Assembly: GCA_963082875.1 (NCBI GenBank)
Contig: OY720100.1
Span: 11,308,591 to 11,372,590 of the forward strand
Reading direction: 5' to 3'
DNA from: Corella eumyota
Taxonomy: Eukaryota > Chordata > Ascidiacea > Phlebobranchia > Corellidae
DNA: 64,000 bases
Every line of letters begins with the position of its first letter. The first letter of the stretch is position 1. The translations under genes and the position numbers were made by a program. Shown here in pieces: positions 12,453 through 22,338 of the stretch. The notes beneath the pieces are model-generated. The model was not told the DNA's origin and ran no database searches. It was given only the letters and a program-made list of their open reading frames with translations.

Positions 12453-13012
12453 GGCGAAAATGACGTCATAACCCCTGTGTGTAACATTTCTATTGCCCAT
12501 TCCTAAAGTAAATTAAATTTGCAATCGAATAATGCTAACTAAAAGTTGGCACAAAGGGGATGAAGGGGTTAACGAGACCATTATTTGACGAAATTACGTA
12601 TTTTGATTATCAGTTTTTGGGCGGAAATAACGTCATAACCCCTGTGTGCCACATCTTCATTGACACGTTTACAAAGTAAATTGAATTTGCAATGGAATGA
12701 TGCAAACTAGAAGTTGGCACAAAGTGGTTGAAGGCGTCAACGGGAGCATTATTGGACGAAACGTATTTCGATTATTAGTTTTGGGGCGGAAAAGACGTTA
12801 TAACCCCTGTGTGCCGCATTTTTATTGCCCCAATCCTATACTAAATCTAATTTGCAATCAAATGATGCTAACCAAAATTTAACATAAAAGGGGAAGAAGG
12901 CGTCAACGGAAGCATTACTTGTCGAAATTACGTATTTCGATTATTAGTTTTTGAGCGGAAATGACGTCATAACTCCTGTGTGCCACATTTCCAACTATGG
13001 GTGACGTCAATT
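12453..13012 (+). repeat. Left subterminal tandem repeats, four ~165-bp units
   Basis: Units begin near 12453, 12617, 12780 and 12948 with a GGGCGGAAAT-ACGTCATAACCCC-like start, then TTTGCAATCGAATGATGC, AAAGTTGGCACAAAG and GGTTAACGAGACCATTATT-like blocks. Units 1 and 4 hold the palindrome TGACGTCA; units 2 and 3 have degenerate forms. Just outside, 12317-12341 has two further GACGTCA sites. The right end of the element carries the same unit inverted. Confidence 0.8.
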
Positions 13013-13019
13013 GCTTACA

Positions 13020-14010
13020 TCTGAGTTATTGGTAAAAGTACCCGCCCCCTGAAATATTGGTAAAAGTGTCCACCTCTAAAGAATAGGCAAAAGTGCTTAC
13101 CCTCTGAGATAATGGTAAAAGTGCTTACCACAGAGAAATTGGTGAAAGTGCCCACCCTCTGAGATATTGGTAAAAGTGCCTTCCTCTAAAGAATAGGTAA
13201 AATTGCCAACTTTAGAAATATTGGTGAAAGTGCCTATACCCTCTGAGTTATGGGTTAAAGTGCCTACTTCTGAGTCATTGGAAAAAGTTCCTACTTCTGT
13301 GTTATAGGTAAAAGTGCCTGTTTCTAAATTATAGGTAAAACTGCCTATCTCTAAGTTAAACTTATACGTGCCTTCTTTTGTGTTATAGGTAAAAGTGCCT
13401 CTCTTCAAGTTAAAAGTGCTTCCCTTTACGGTATATTTACAAGTGCCTCTCCCAATTTTAGATAAAAGTGCCTACTTTTGAGTTATTGGTGGTAAAAGTG
13501 CTCACCTCAAAGTTATAGATAAAAGTGTCTACCTTTAGGTAAAGGTGCCTTTCTTAAGGTTTTAGGTATATATATGACCTGCCTATGATTTATAGTTGAA
13601 AGCCCCTACTCCAAAATTGTAGGTACAAGTGCCTATCTCCAAGTTATGGTTATATATGGCCTACCACTGAGTTATAGTTAAAAGTGCCTTTCTCAAAGTT
13701 CCAGGTGAATGCGCCTAAATTTAGGTATGGGCACAAATCCCTACTCCAAAACTCATAAGAGTCTATGTCAAAGTTTAAATCAAGGTTATAATGACAAGTG
13801 CCTACCCTGAAGTTATAAGTAAAAGTGCTTACCCCAAATTAATTATTAAGAGCCTGCATCGAAGTTATAGACAAGTGCCTACTTCAAAGTTATAGGTAAA
13901 GGTGCCAAATTTAGGTATAAGTGCAAGTCCCTACCCCAAAACTCATATGTAAAAGACCTTATGTCAAAGTTACAAACAAGTGGCTATCCTAAAAGATATT
14001 TGCAAGCCGC
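13020..14010. repeat. 27-bp minisatellite, degenerate
   Basis: A unit like AAAAGTGCCTACTTCTGAGTTATTGGT (quoted here only as its start AAAAGTGCCTAC and end GAGTTATTGGT) repeats roughly 30-35 times with growing divergence to the right. Because 27 is a multiple of three, the minus strand reads as nine-residue repeats (GTFTYNxEV) over 13097-13408, which I take as a by-product. Confidence 0.85.
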
Positions 14011-14255
14011 CTTGCTTAAGATTAACAGTTTACAAGTTTCTGTCTACCTGAGAGCCTAGCTAAAAAATTAAAAAACTGCACCTAAACAAGCATAACAAAA
14101 AACCAACATAACACTGAAAGAACAAGAAAACAAAAAAACAAAGAATAAAAAAAATAATAAAAGTATCGATTTTCGTGGTTAATCAGCAGTAAATATCATA
14201 GGTTTGGTGAATAACGACAATATTTTAATTTGCCCATACTTCAAGGGTGGGTTTA

Positions 14256-14398
14256 TTAAACTTCAGAAGTGATGGTTGTCTTTGCTTCTGATCCAATTTT
14301 TCCGAATGTTTTTTTGCTTAAAGTTAACCAAGAATTGTCAAAGTTTTTTGTTTGGTTTTCCTTTCTCTTGGAAAGTTTTTTCTTCTGTATTTTTACAG
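14256..14398 (-). other. Possible terminal coding exon inside the 9-kb element
   Basis: On the minus strand a good acceptor (ttaatttag) is followed by 46 open codons and a TAA, rich in Lys (VKIQKKKLSKRKENQ ... KIGSEAKTTITSEV). In copy B (49610 to about 49752) the frame is also open; of four differences two are synonymous (ACT/ACC, TCT/TCA). The preceding exon could not be assembled. It may be the tail of a decayed element-encoded gene. Confidence 0.3.
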
Positions 14399-14399
14399 C

Positions 14400-16230
14400 T
14401 AAATTAATAAAAATTTATTATGTTATTAAAAAGATTTAAATTAAAAATATAACTAACTTTTACATAGAAAAAGTGACTTACTTTTGGTGCACACAATGAA
14501 AACATTATTCAACTCTTTTTTATCGGGTTTAGGTTATCTTCTTAAAGGTTGAAAGGTTTCTAATAATAAAGTAATGCAAGTTTTTAAACAGTTTATCCAA
14601 TGTTTTAAATTGGTATATTATTTTTATAATTCAAAAACTGAGCCAAAGTACTTACATGAGTGTATGCACATTTCTTGATCTTTATTTATTTGAATAACAT
14701 AATTTAATCAACAATTGATTTCACCTTTCTGACAGGTTAAAAGGTCACAACTAGATAAACAAGCGAAAATAAAAATTTAAAACTTTTATCCAGTAAACTA
14801 CTATAAGACAAGTAAATTTATTCAATACAAATATAAAAATAAAATTATTTTTGAAATTAAAAAAAATATTTAAATAAAAAAATTATCGTACTATTTGGTA
14901 TATCTTCCTTGTCATTTATCTAAATAACATTTTCTGAGTAAAATACCAATTTCGTTGAACTTAAATAAAAATATATGTGTTGTTAAATTTATAAAAAAAA
15001 ACATTTTTTAGAAGTTATTGGTTTGTACAAAGGCTTACCTAAAAATAACAACAAAATCGCCTACCCACACTTAAATTGTTTGAAGATGCTAACATAAAAA
15101 TATTCTTAGAAGTGCCTACCCATATTTTAATTACTATAAAAAGGTTTTTACACAAAAGTGCCTACTAACCTTTATTTAAACAAAGAAATGTTTATCTAGA
15201 ACTAATTTAGTCACAGAAATAAACTTACCCAAAAAAGTTTGAGTTGAGATCTGTTGTTTAATCTTACTTAAACTTGGACCCAATAGGCTAGGTTCAATAA
15301 CAAAAATTCACTTTCTCAGAGAACTTCTAATACAGTAACTAAAATAATATAACAATTGATTAAATATTTTATATAGTATTCTAAATTGTGATATAAATTC
15401 TATTTTACCAAAAATGAGTAAAAGTACATACATGAGTGCACTCAGATTTCTTGATACTTATTCTTCGATAAAAATGTGTCATTGATAACTGACTTCACCC
15501 TCTTGGGAGGTTGAAAGTTCGCAACTAAGAAAACAAGCAAAAAATAGTGATTAGGATTAATATAAAAATTTTAGTATGATATTTTAAACTTGTAGAATAC
15601 TTCAACCTGATTTGGTATAGTGGGAAACAAACTTTCATAACTTATCAATAATAAATAATCTTGCAAATTTTAAATAACAAACCAACAGTAAAATAATACA
15701 GGGACAAATTAATATAATTAGTAATTTTGTTACCATAATTTTTGTATATCTTTGATAGTGTGACATTTTTCTAGATTACATAATAAGTAAATCACCAAAT
15801 TGTTGTGCTAAAATGAATAATATTTGTTAAATTTATATAAGTGTTTATCAGATGTTATAGATTTGTACAAGGGCCTACTAAAAAAAGGATAAACAACAAA
15901 GGTGCCTACTCATATTTAAATTAATTTAAGGTATTAATATAAAAATATTACAAAATGTGCCTATTAAGACCTTATTCAAACAAAAACATGTTTATCTAGA
16001 GCTAATTTAGTCACAGAAATAAGCTTACCCGGAGTAAAGTTTTCAAGTTGGTTTTCTTCAAGCCAATAGTTTAATCTTACTTTAACTTGGACACAAGATT
16101 TTCAATAACAATGTCAGTTTCGGAGACTATAAATAAAAGTTTAAAATGTAATTACAATGCTATGAATTTAAAGACTTAAAATAAAAAAGAACTCACTGTG
16201 GTGCACACACAAAGAAGGTTGCAACGGTCT
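14400..16230 (-). repeat. Degenerate tandem exon-like units inside the 9-kb element
   Basis: Blocks near 14470-14580, 14655-14760 and 15425-15535 resemble one another (minus strand ACxTTxCAACCTxxxAAGA... GAAATxTGxGTGCAC). Blocks at 15185-15330 and 15985-16135 also match each other (TTTATCTAGAxCTAATTTAGTCACAG on the plus strand). Several end in donor-like GTAAGT. This suggests an ancestral multi-exon unit duplicated in place and then decayed. Copy B keeps the same blocks. Confidence 0.45.
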
Positions 16231-16788
16231 CAAGACAGTCCAAGAATTGTTAGAAGGGCCAATCCAGATGTAAATTTAGACTAGTGTCTACCCAGTATTA
16301 AACTATAAAGGATAGTAAATGGAGATAATAAAAATCTTGATTGTTCTTTTTTTACGTTCAGTGATTCTAAACAAATTTGCCACACTGAGAAATTAGTTAG
16401 ATGGTTAAATACTGAATCTTTTGTTCATTATTTTTAATATGTATATTACTTTAAAAATAAAAATCATTTACCACTTTAAAAACTATACTTAAGTTTAAAG
16501 TAGAAAAGAAAGTTTAAGTTTAAAGTAGAAAAGAAACACTTACTCAACAAAATTCCACATTTAAAAATAAAATGAGTTTTTAATTATATAATGCTTACCA
16601 TGTTTATTAATGATATTTTATTCTGATTCAGGAATTTTTTCTTTAAATCATCTTTTTTTTAATAAAACTGTTGCTGGCAAGGAAAAACTTAATGCACATT
16701 TTACCAGAAATGTAATTTAAACTCATATGTAAACTATACATATAGTCCTAAATAATAACAACGCCTTGTTAAAATAAACAGATCTTTT

Positions 16789-16976
16789 GTATATACTTTA
16801 TGGTCCCCAATATTAGTAAGGACCATAAAGTACAAAAGAAAATTAGCAAGGACTGTGAAGTAGAAGAGTTCAGTTATTCATACGAACAATTGTTCATTGA
16901 ACAAAACAAATTTTATTTAAAATTAATAAAGGTTTTACAAAACAAAATTTATATATTCACAAAAAAGGATGACAAC
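16789..16976 (+). other. MITE-like repeat plus exon-like open stretch
   Basis: 16789-16870 contains tandem pieces like TTAGTAAGGACCATAAAGTAC, also found in the small hairpin element at 42801-42927. An open stretch starts with ATG at 16800 and reaches a donor-like GTAAGA after 16976. In copy B the first part is deleted and a 27-bp piece is duplicated (51950-52000), so a functional exon is doubtful. Confidence 0.3.
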
Positions 16977-17034
16977 GTAAGATTTTTATGTTTGTATGTG
17001 TCATGTATATAATAACAACATTTAGGAAAAATAG

Positions 17035-17290
17035 ACACCTTATGCCTGATGGCATGCACATTAACTGGCTTCTTTTTCATGTAAGTATCATAACCACAAT
17101 AACAATATTTACAATCTTTATATCATGCACACATGCCAGAATGTTACCAAGCAAAAATGAGTAAGCTATTCTGTGACACACCTGCAGCATAATTCCGCAT
17201 ACGATTTCTAAAAATAGACCCTGTGAAACGGCTTAGATTGTTTAAAAACTTTTGGCACAGAGTCATTTTAATCTATCATGGGATTGTTTA
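17035..17290. repeat. Arm 1 of a large internal imperfect inverted duplication
   Basis: Plus-strand sequence here matches the minus strand of 19345-19690. Shared landmarks are ATGCC...GGCAT, the AAAATGxxTAAG...TTxTGTG block, TTCTAAAAATAGA, GAAACGGC, CTTTTGGCA and CATGGGATTGTTTA. Read as protein both arms give related pieces (MPxGxH, AKMxKLFC, LKID), so the arms may derive from a coding segment. Copy B keeps both arms (about 52155-52415 and 54875-55190). Confidence 0.6.
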
Positions 17291-18719
17291 TGATAGGAAA
17301 ATAAGAATAACTTGGTAGTGTATATATAGCAATGTAAAATTTAGTTTTGAAGTTAAAAATTGACCTTATGCAATTTTGAAATTAGTTTTGATTAAAAAAG
17401 AATTTTTTTTGCTTACAACATTTTACATATTTTAATAGTTTTAGTATCAATTTGACCATGAAGATGTTAAGGAATTTCATAACAATAAACATTAAAATAT
17501 AAGTTTGAATAATTTTAATTTATGCATGTTAAATTTTTTTTAACAAAATGCATACTTTTAAATTTTAAAAATTTTATACATGCTTTTTTTTAACGAAACT
17601 TATATTAGCTTTGGTTTTAAGAAAGAATAAGAAAAAAGACATTGTGATCACAAAGAATGAACACACTTTAATAAGAAACAAAAAAGTTTAATTTTATGTT
17701 ATAAATGTATTGTATACATGTGTTATGTTAAGTTTGCCTGGAATAAACTAACATAATCACATATTGTTAATGGTGTGTTTTTTGTATAATATTTCTTGAA
17801 GCTTGACAAAAATTTTTTTTAAGTCATCACGCTTTGAATTTTCTTTGCATTTTATTGTGCTTTAAAAATAAGCAATTCAATAACAAGCTGCTTGGTTAAT
17901 TTTGCTTGAAAATTTGGTTTCATTCATTTTTTGCCAATTTTTCTTTTCCAACAATTTTCTTTAAATTAGCATTGTAGTTTGGCATGTTTTTATAAGCAAT
18001 TAATTTTTTCTTTTTTTTCAAAATAGTTTTTAACATGCTTTTAGTGTTTTCAATGTTTTTCCAGAGTAAGTTTCATTTTGTTAGAGCATAACAACAGCAA
18101 AAACGAACCTCAAATCTTAAAAAGAAAAGATGTTCATTTTTTTTATACTGCGTATGTCGTGTGTAAAACTTTTTCTTCAGTATTGCTTTTTAGATTTTTT
18201 TAGATTTCTTTTTAATGCTTTTTTTATGTACCACAGCAGTATTTTCAGTTATTCAGGAATTCATTGTAGTGAAATTTGCATAACGTCTGCACAGTTTTTT
18301 TAGTTTTGCTCTTTATTTTAGAGAATTTTCAATTTTTTACTATTTTACCTGTTGTTTACGTTAAAATAGTTTTTAGTTTTTTTGAGGCACATTTTTTTCT
18401 TTTTTGATTCACCAGCTAAATATTTTATTTTTTCTTGTTTTTTAATTCATAAGTATAATAAAACTACGTTATCCTTTTTTGGTGTATCAGCATGATGATT
18501 AGCTCTTTTACTGTTCTTGGATTTGTTGTTCATCTTACAACATCATAGTTTTTTGACAGTAATGCTTCTTGGAAAGTTTGTTTTAACGATTCAACATTTT
18601 TATTGAATAATTAAGCTCAAAATCAGTGTCCAAATGATATGCCGATTGATGTCAGTTTCATATTTTGCGATATTTGTATGTGTATTTTTGTGTTAATGTT
18701 TTGAAAAAAATTGTTTTAT

Positions 18720-18925
18720 ATTAAAGAGGGTACTCCAGGAACGACCACACTTTAATATCGAAAAGAGTCTTTTAAAAAGATATTTATTATTCAATGAAAT
18801 ATATATATATATATATAAAAATCTTAGTATTATAGTGAGTACTCAAGAGCCACCAAACTACAATAATTAAAAAAAAGGGGGGTTTAATATTTTAGTGGGT
18901 TCGCCTCGAATGACCACACTATACA
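18720..18925. repeat. Three spaced ~40-bp repeats
   Basis: Blocks starting near 18725, 18834 and 18894 share a GxGxGTxCxCCxxGAAxGACCACACTxTA-like pattern, with a TA microsatellite (18797-18818) between the first two. Copy B lost the middle block and microsatellite. Confidence 0.5.
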
Positions 18926-19344
18926 TTAAAAAAAGAAAAAAAACTTTAAACTTCTTATATTTTGATTATTGTTAATAGAAAATAATTTAGTTATGGGCTT
19001 AACATCTTTTTCAGTATTTTTTTTTAAGATTAAAGTAGTTTTTTTTTTACAACTACTTATTTTTTTTAGGTATGTAAATGTTGTTTAGGAAAAAAATTCT
19101 TATTATTCTTTAAATTTTGTCATATTTAGTTTTTTCAAAAAAAAATTGTTTTTGATTTAGTTTTAACATAGGCTAGAATATATTAAATTTAAGTTTTAAA
19201 AAACTACATTGCATTACATAGCTATAAGTTGAACTACCAATCATTGTATCAATAATTTTGACATAAATTTGTTCATAATTTTTTATTTTTTTAATAAAAG
19301 ATTAATTTTTTTTTAAAGTTTTTTTCAAAATTTAGAAATATTTT

Positions 19345-19690
19345 TGCTTATTTTATGTTAACCCACCAAAATTAAACAATCCCATGACAGTATTTTAATT
19401 TGAAACAATTTTTTGGGTTTCAATGTTTTTTTTTTAATTTAACACTCCATGCCAAAAGCGTTTAAGCAATCTGTTTGCCGTTTCTATATAGAGATCTATT
19501 TTTAGAACTCGCAGCAGCATGTATGCTACCTGTGGACCACAAAATAACTTAGCCATTTTCGCAGGCAAAAACATTCTTGGAATGTGCACAGGGTACAAAG
19601 AATTATAAAGATGCTACATGGCTATGTTACTTAACTGAAAAGATGTCAGCAAGGTGAATGCCAAAAGGCATATAGTATATATTAGGTCAA
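19345..19690. repeat. Arm 2 of the internal inverted duplication
   Basis: Minus-strand partner of 17035-17290. The minus strand is open over AKMAKLFC ... LRVLKIDLYIETANRL ... RFWHGV, a little better preserved than arm 1. I do not recognise the family. Confidence 0.6.
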
Positions 19691-20215
19691 AACATGTTAC
19701 TTTATACATAAACCATAAAAACAGGAAAACACATACTGATATCCGTTTATTAAACTAACAATGAGCACAAATAAAAAAAAGTTGATCTGGTTTTATAGTG
19801 AATGTAAATGCCATATGGTAACAAAAAGAACATAAAACAAATTATAGGTATTTTCATCAATATTTACAAAGACTTTCATATCTAGAAAACAAAATTGTCC
19901 TGGGGTAAATAAACTGTTATTTTGGTAGATTTAAATACCTCTTGTTTTTATATGACATGCACATCTACTATAAACCTGTTAGGCAAAGGTGGGCACATTT
20001 ATTTAAAAAATTAACCTTAATAAGTGTTAATAACCACCTGTTCCGTTAATTGTTAAAATTATTATTAAAAAAATAAGAATAATAAATTGATACTAAAAGT
20101 AAATATTGTCAAGAACCTAGCAAGATTAAAGGATTTTTAGAGTCACTTGGTTTATTGCCCATCTTTGCCAAGTCATAACTCTTAATAACATAAAAAAATA
20201 AGTAAATTCTTACCT

Positions 20216-20319
20216 AGTCTGAAAAGTAGGGTATAGACACAGGATTAAAATTTGGGTACCTGTATAAGCACAATCACAACTATGCCAGATCATGTCGTAA
20301 CCGCCCTATTTTTCAGACT
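20216..20319. other. Hairpin with 16-bp stem
   Basis: AGTCTGAAAAGTAGGG (20216-20231) pairs with CCCTATTTTTCAGACT (20304-20319) with one mismatch and a ~72-base loop. It is preserved in copy B at 55731-55834. It may be an RNA hairpin, a nested small element or a protein-binding site. Confidence 0.5.
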
Positions 20320-20781
20320 ATGTCCCTACCACATGTGTTAGTTGTAAAGAAACTATATGCAGATCAATCGTCTTAGTCCAGGTCCTGATAATCCAATCAT
20401 GTTTTGAAGATCTTTTAAATAACAAAATGTTAAATAAATAATAATTTTTAAAAATATAAACATTAAAGTATATCTGTTATGTATGTAGCTGGTTTAAAAA
20501 TCCAATTTGTAAAAACAGCAATTTTTTGAATGGACGTTTGTCTATGCTATAACTTTTTGTTTGCTTTAAAAAAATTATTTTAGGCAGTTTATTAATTTTT
20601 TACTAAATTAACTTACCTTATTAAAGTATTACCATTTATTGATATATTACTTGTCTTTTTGTTTTCTATAGGCTTCGGTAAATATAGATAAATATTATTT
20701 ATTAGTATTCTTGAAAAAATTATTTATTAACATTCTTGAAAAAATCAATAAACCACTAACAAAATGGAAAATTTTGCTTAT

Positions 20782-20844
20782 GTTATCAGTAAAAAGCTCA
20801 AAAACACTTCAAACGGCGCCGATTTCGCACCTTTTACTAATAAC
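20782..20844. other. Second hairpin around a GGCGCC centre
   Basis: GTTATCAGTAAAAAG and CTTTTACTAATAAC face each other around a GC-rich centre with GGCGCC. In copy B (56296-56358) the arms match better (GTTATCAGTAAAA / TTTTACTGATAAC), so the copy A arm has acquired a mismatch. Confidence 0.5.
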
Positions 20845-21027
20845 GATACAACGTGACAAAAAAGAAAAAAATTTTAAAAATTAGTGTTTCCCCCAATAAA
20901 AGTTTATTTTTTTTTAAATTTTCAAACTATAATGTTCTGTTAAAAAAACCTTATTAAAATTAGATTAAATTGATAAAACTGTTCAGGCATTTTAATCTAA
21001 AATTGTTAACCCATTTTTGCAAAAAAA

Positions 21028-21215
21028 AATGTGGCACAGGGGTTATGACGTAATTTTCGCCCAAAAACTGATAATCCAAATATGTAATTTTGTCAAATAA
21101 TGGTCCCGTTGACCCCTATATCCACTTGGTCCCAACTTTTAGTTAGATCATTTGATTGCAAATTAAATTTACTTCAATGGGGCAATAGAAATGTGGCACG
21201 AAGGGGTAATGAGGT
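21028..21215 (-). repeat. Right subterminal repeat, one inverted ~165-bp unit
   Basis: The minus strand carries the same unit as 12453-13012 (CAGTTTTTGGGCG, ACGTCATAACCCC-like, TTTGCAATCAAATGAT). Copy B has two units here (56537-56880), so the number varies between copies. Confidence 0.75.
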
Positions 21216-21275
21216 CATTTTATTAAAAAAAAACTCCACACTCCGCACACTGCACTCCACCTTTTACATAGTGCC

Positions 21276-21284
21276 TTAAAGTTT
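21276..21284. repeat. Target-site duplication, right, TTAAAGTTT
   Basis: Matches 12225-12233 exactly. Confidence 0.85.
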
Positions 21285-22338
21285 TAATGGCAAAAAATAT
21301 TGTAAAACTGCAAACGAACACCAAGCTCTAAAAATATACAAGTAAAGTAAGCGCAATATGTCGGATATGCGCGATATGTTTAATATGCGCGTTATTTCTC
21401 GTGCCTGATGTGGCATCATAGATATTACGTATAATCTAGGTTCTAGGGTAACATCTCCGGCCAAAATATGTAAAAAGGTTACCCGTCAACTAAACCTAAG
21501 CAGAAAAATTTACTATCAGCTAGAGAATACAAGTTTGATTAAAAATTTACATAACATCTATTTATATTGGGCTTATTAAGCAAATTTAACATCGCACATA
21601 TATATTTTAGAATATTTGTCCTTATTACGATTATTCATTTACTCGAAAAAAAAGTATAGAAATGACATTTTACTAAATTTTAGGTAGGATTTTTCTTAGA
21701 TAATAAATGTCACTTTTTCAGGAATGGGTTGAGGAAAAAGTGATTTAAAAATATGTTTCGTATATCCTGTTTTCATGAAAAACCGGCAGCGTGGTGTAGT
21801 TGTAAAAACACTTGCTATTGCTACACCACAAATGAGGTCGGTGGTTCAATTCCCACTATTCTCATGCTGTAGCGCCCTTAGTAAGGCGCTATAAACGGTA
21901 TGAACTTCTGATTATTATTTTTTTGAATTATGTGTAATGAACCGTATATTACGTCATGATGCGTTTGTTTTAGCGACATCGCGCAATATTTGTCCTTGTA
22001 AACAAGGTAATTTCACTTCACTAATAAAAGATTACTACTTAAAAATGTTTATAACTTAATTTCTTTTTAAGAAATTGGCAGTTAGCGACATATGTTGTAT
22101 GATAAAACTTTGATGTTATGTCAGAATCCACATTTTTAAAAAGTTTAAATTCTATTTTTTTAAATAGTTTTAACAAGTTTATAGAACATGGGGAATCCCC
22201 CGGTAATGAATAACTGTATCACGAAACTATTTTTATGCAACAACGTGTGTAGGCCATTGCAAAACAGCAGTAAAGTTAATTTAGTAAACGGAATGTAGCA
22301 AATAAGTTTATTCTAAAGTTTAATTTGTAGCCTAAACT
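21285..22338 (+). other. Region between the 9-kb element and P1, with P promoter flank
   Basis: Contains a SINE (21784-21915). From about 22110 (ATGTCAGAATCCAC) there is a conserved upstream block shared with P2 and P4 (AATCCCCCGGTAA near 22193, TAATTTGTAGCCTAAACT just before the ATG). That block is the best candidate for family promoter/5' UTR sequence. The short GCGCAATATGTCGGATATGCGCGATATG at 21351 is a local CG-bearing repeat. Confidence 0.5.
21784..21915 (+). mobile_element. tRNA-derived SINE with A and B boxes
   Basis: GGCAGCGTGGTGTAGTTGT gives an A-box-like TGGTGTAGTTG (about 21792-21803) and GGTTCAATTCC (21843-21853) a B box, spaced as in a tRNA. The body CATGCTGTAGCGCCC...AAGGCGCTATAAACGGTATGAACTTCTG follows. 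It has no cloverleaf good enough for a real tRNA gene. It is shared with copy B (57467-57597), so it is older than the duplication. Confidence 0.75.

Larger units (their letters stand above)
12234..21275. mobile_element. 9.0-kb terminal-inverted-repeat element, copy A
   Basis: The left end GGCACTATGTAAAAGGCGGA is mirrored at the right end as ...CCTTTTACATAGTGCC. The inverted ends run about 50 bp (left GTGCGGAGTGCGGAGTG, right CACTCCGCACACTGCAC) and are flanked by a perfect 9-bp duplication. Inside are subterminal ~165-bp repeats in opposite orientation at the two ends, a 27-bp minisatellite, decayed exon-like pieces on the minus strand, an internal inverted duplication and two hairpins. No intact transposase is recognised. 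A 9-bp duplication suggests the Mutator-like superfamily, but that is inference. It separates TRNAU1AP from the P gene cluster. Confidence 0.75.

Noticed and set aside
13097-13408. 103-codon minus-strand frame with GTFTYNxEV repeats (also 48438-48749)
   Set aside because: It is the translation of a 27-bp minisatellite, whose unit length keeps the frame open by chance; there is no domain and no splice context.
13020-14010. CRISPR-like array
   Set aside because: Units are contiguous and degenerate without unique spacers, and the genome is eukaryotic.
12234-21275. Polinton-type element
   Set aside because: The 9-bp target duplication and the end sequence do not fit, and no polymerase, integrase or capsid gene was seen.
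21276-21464. 62-codon minus-strand frame
   Set aside because: It lies in the flank of the 9-kb element, is disrupted in copy B and has no recognisable content.
21784-21863. tRNA gene
   Set aside because: A and B boxes are present, but the cloverleaf is poor and the body continues into the SINE module shared with other copies.
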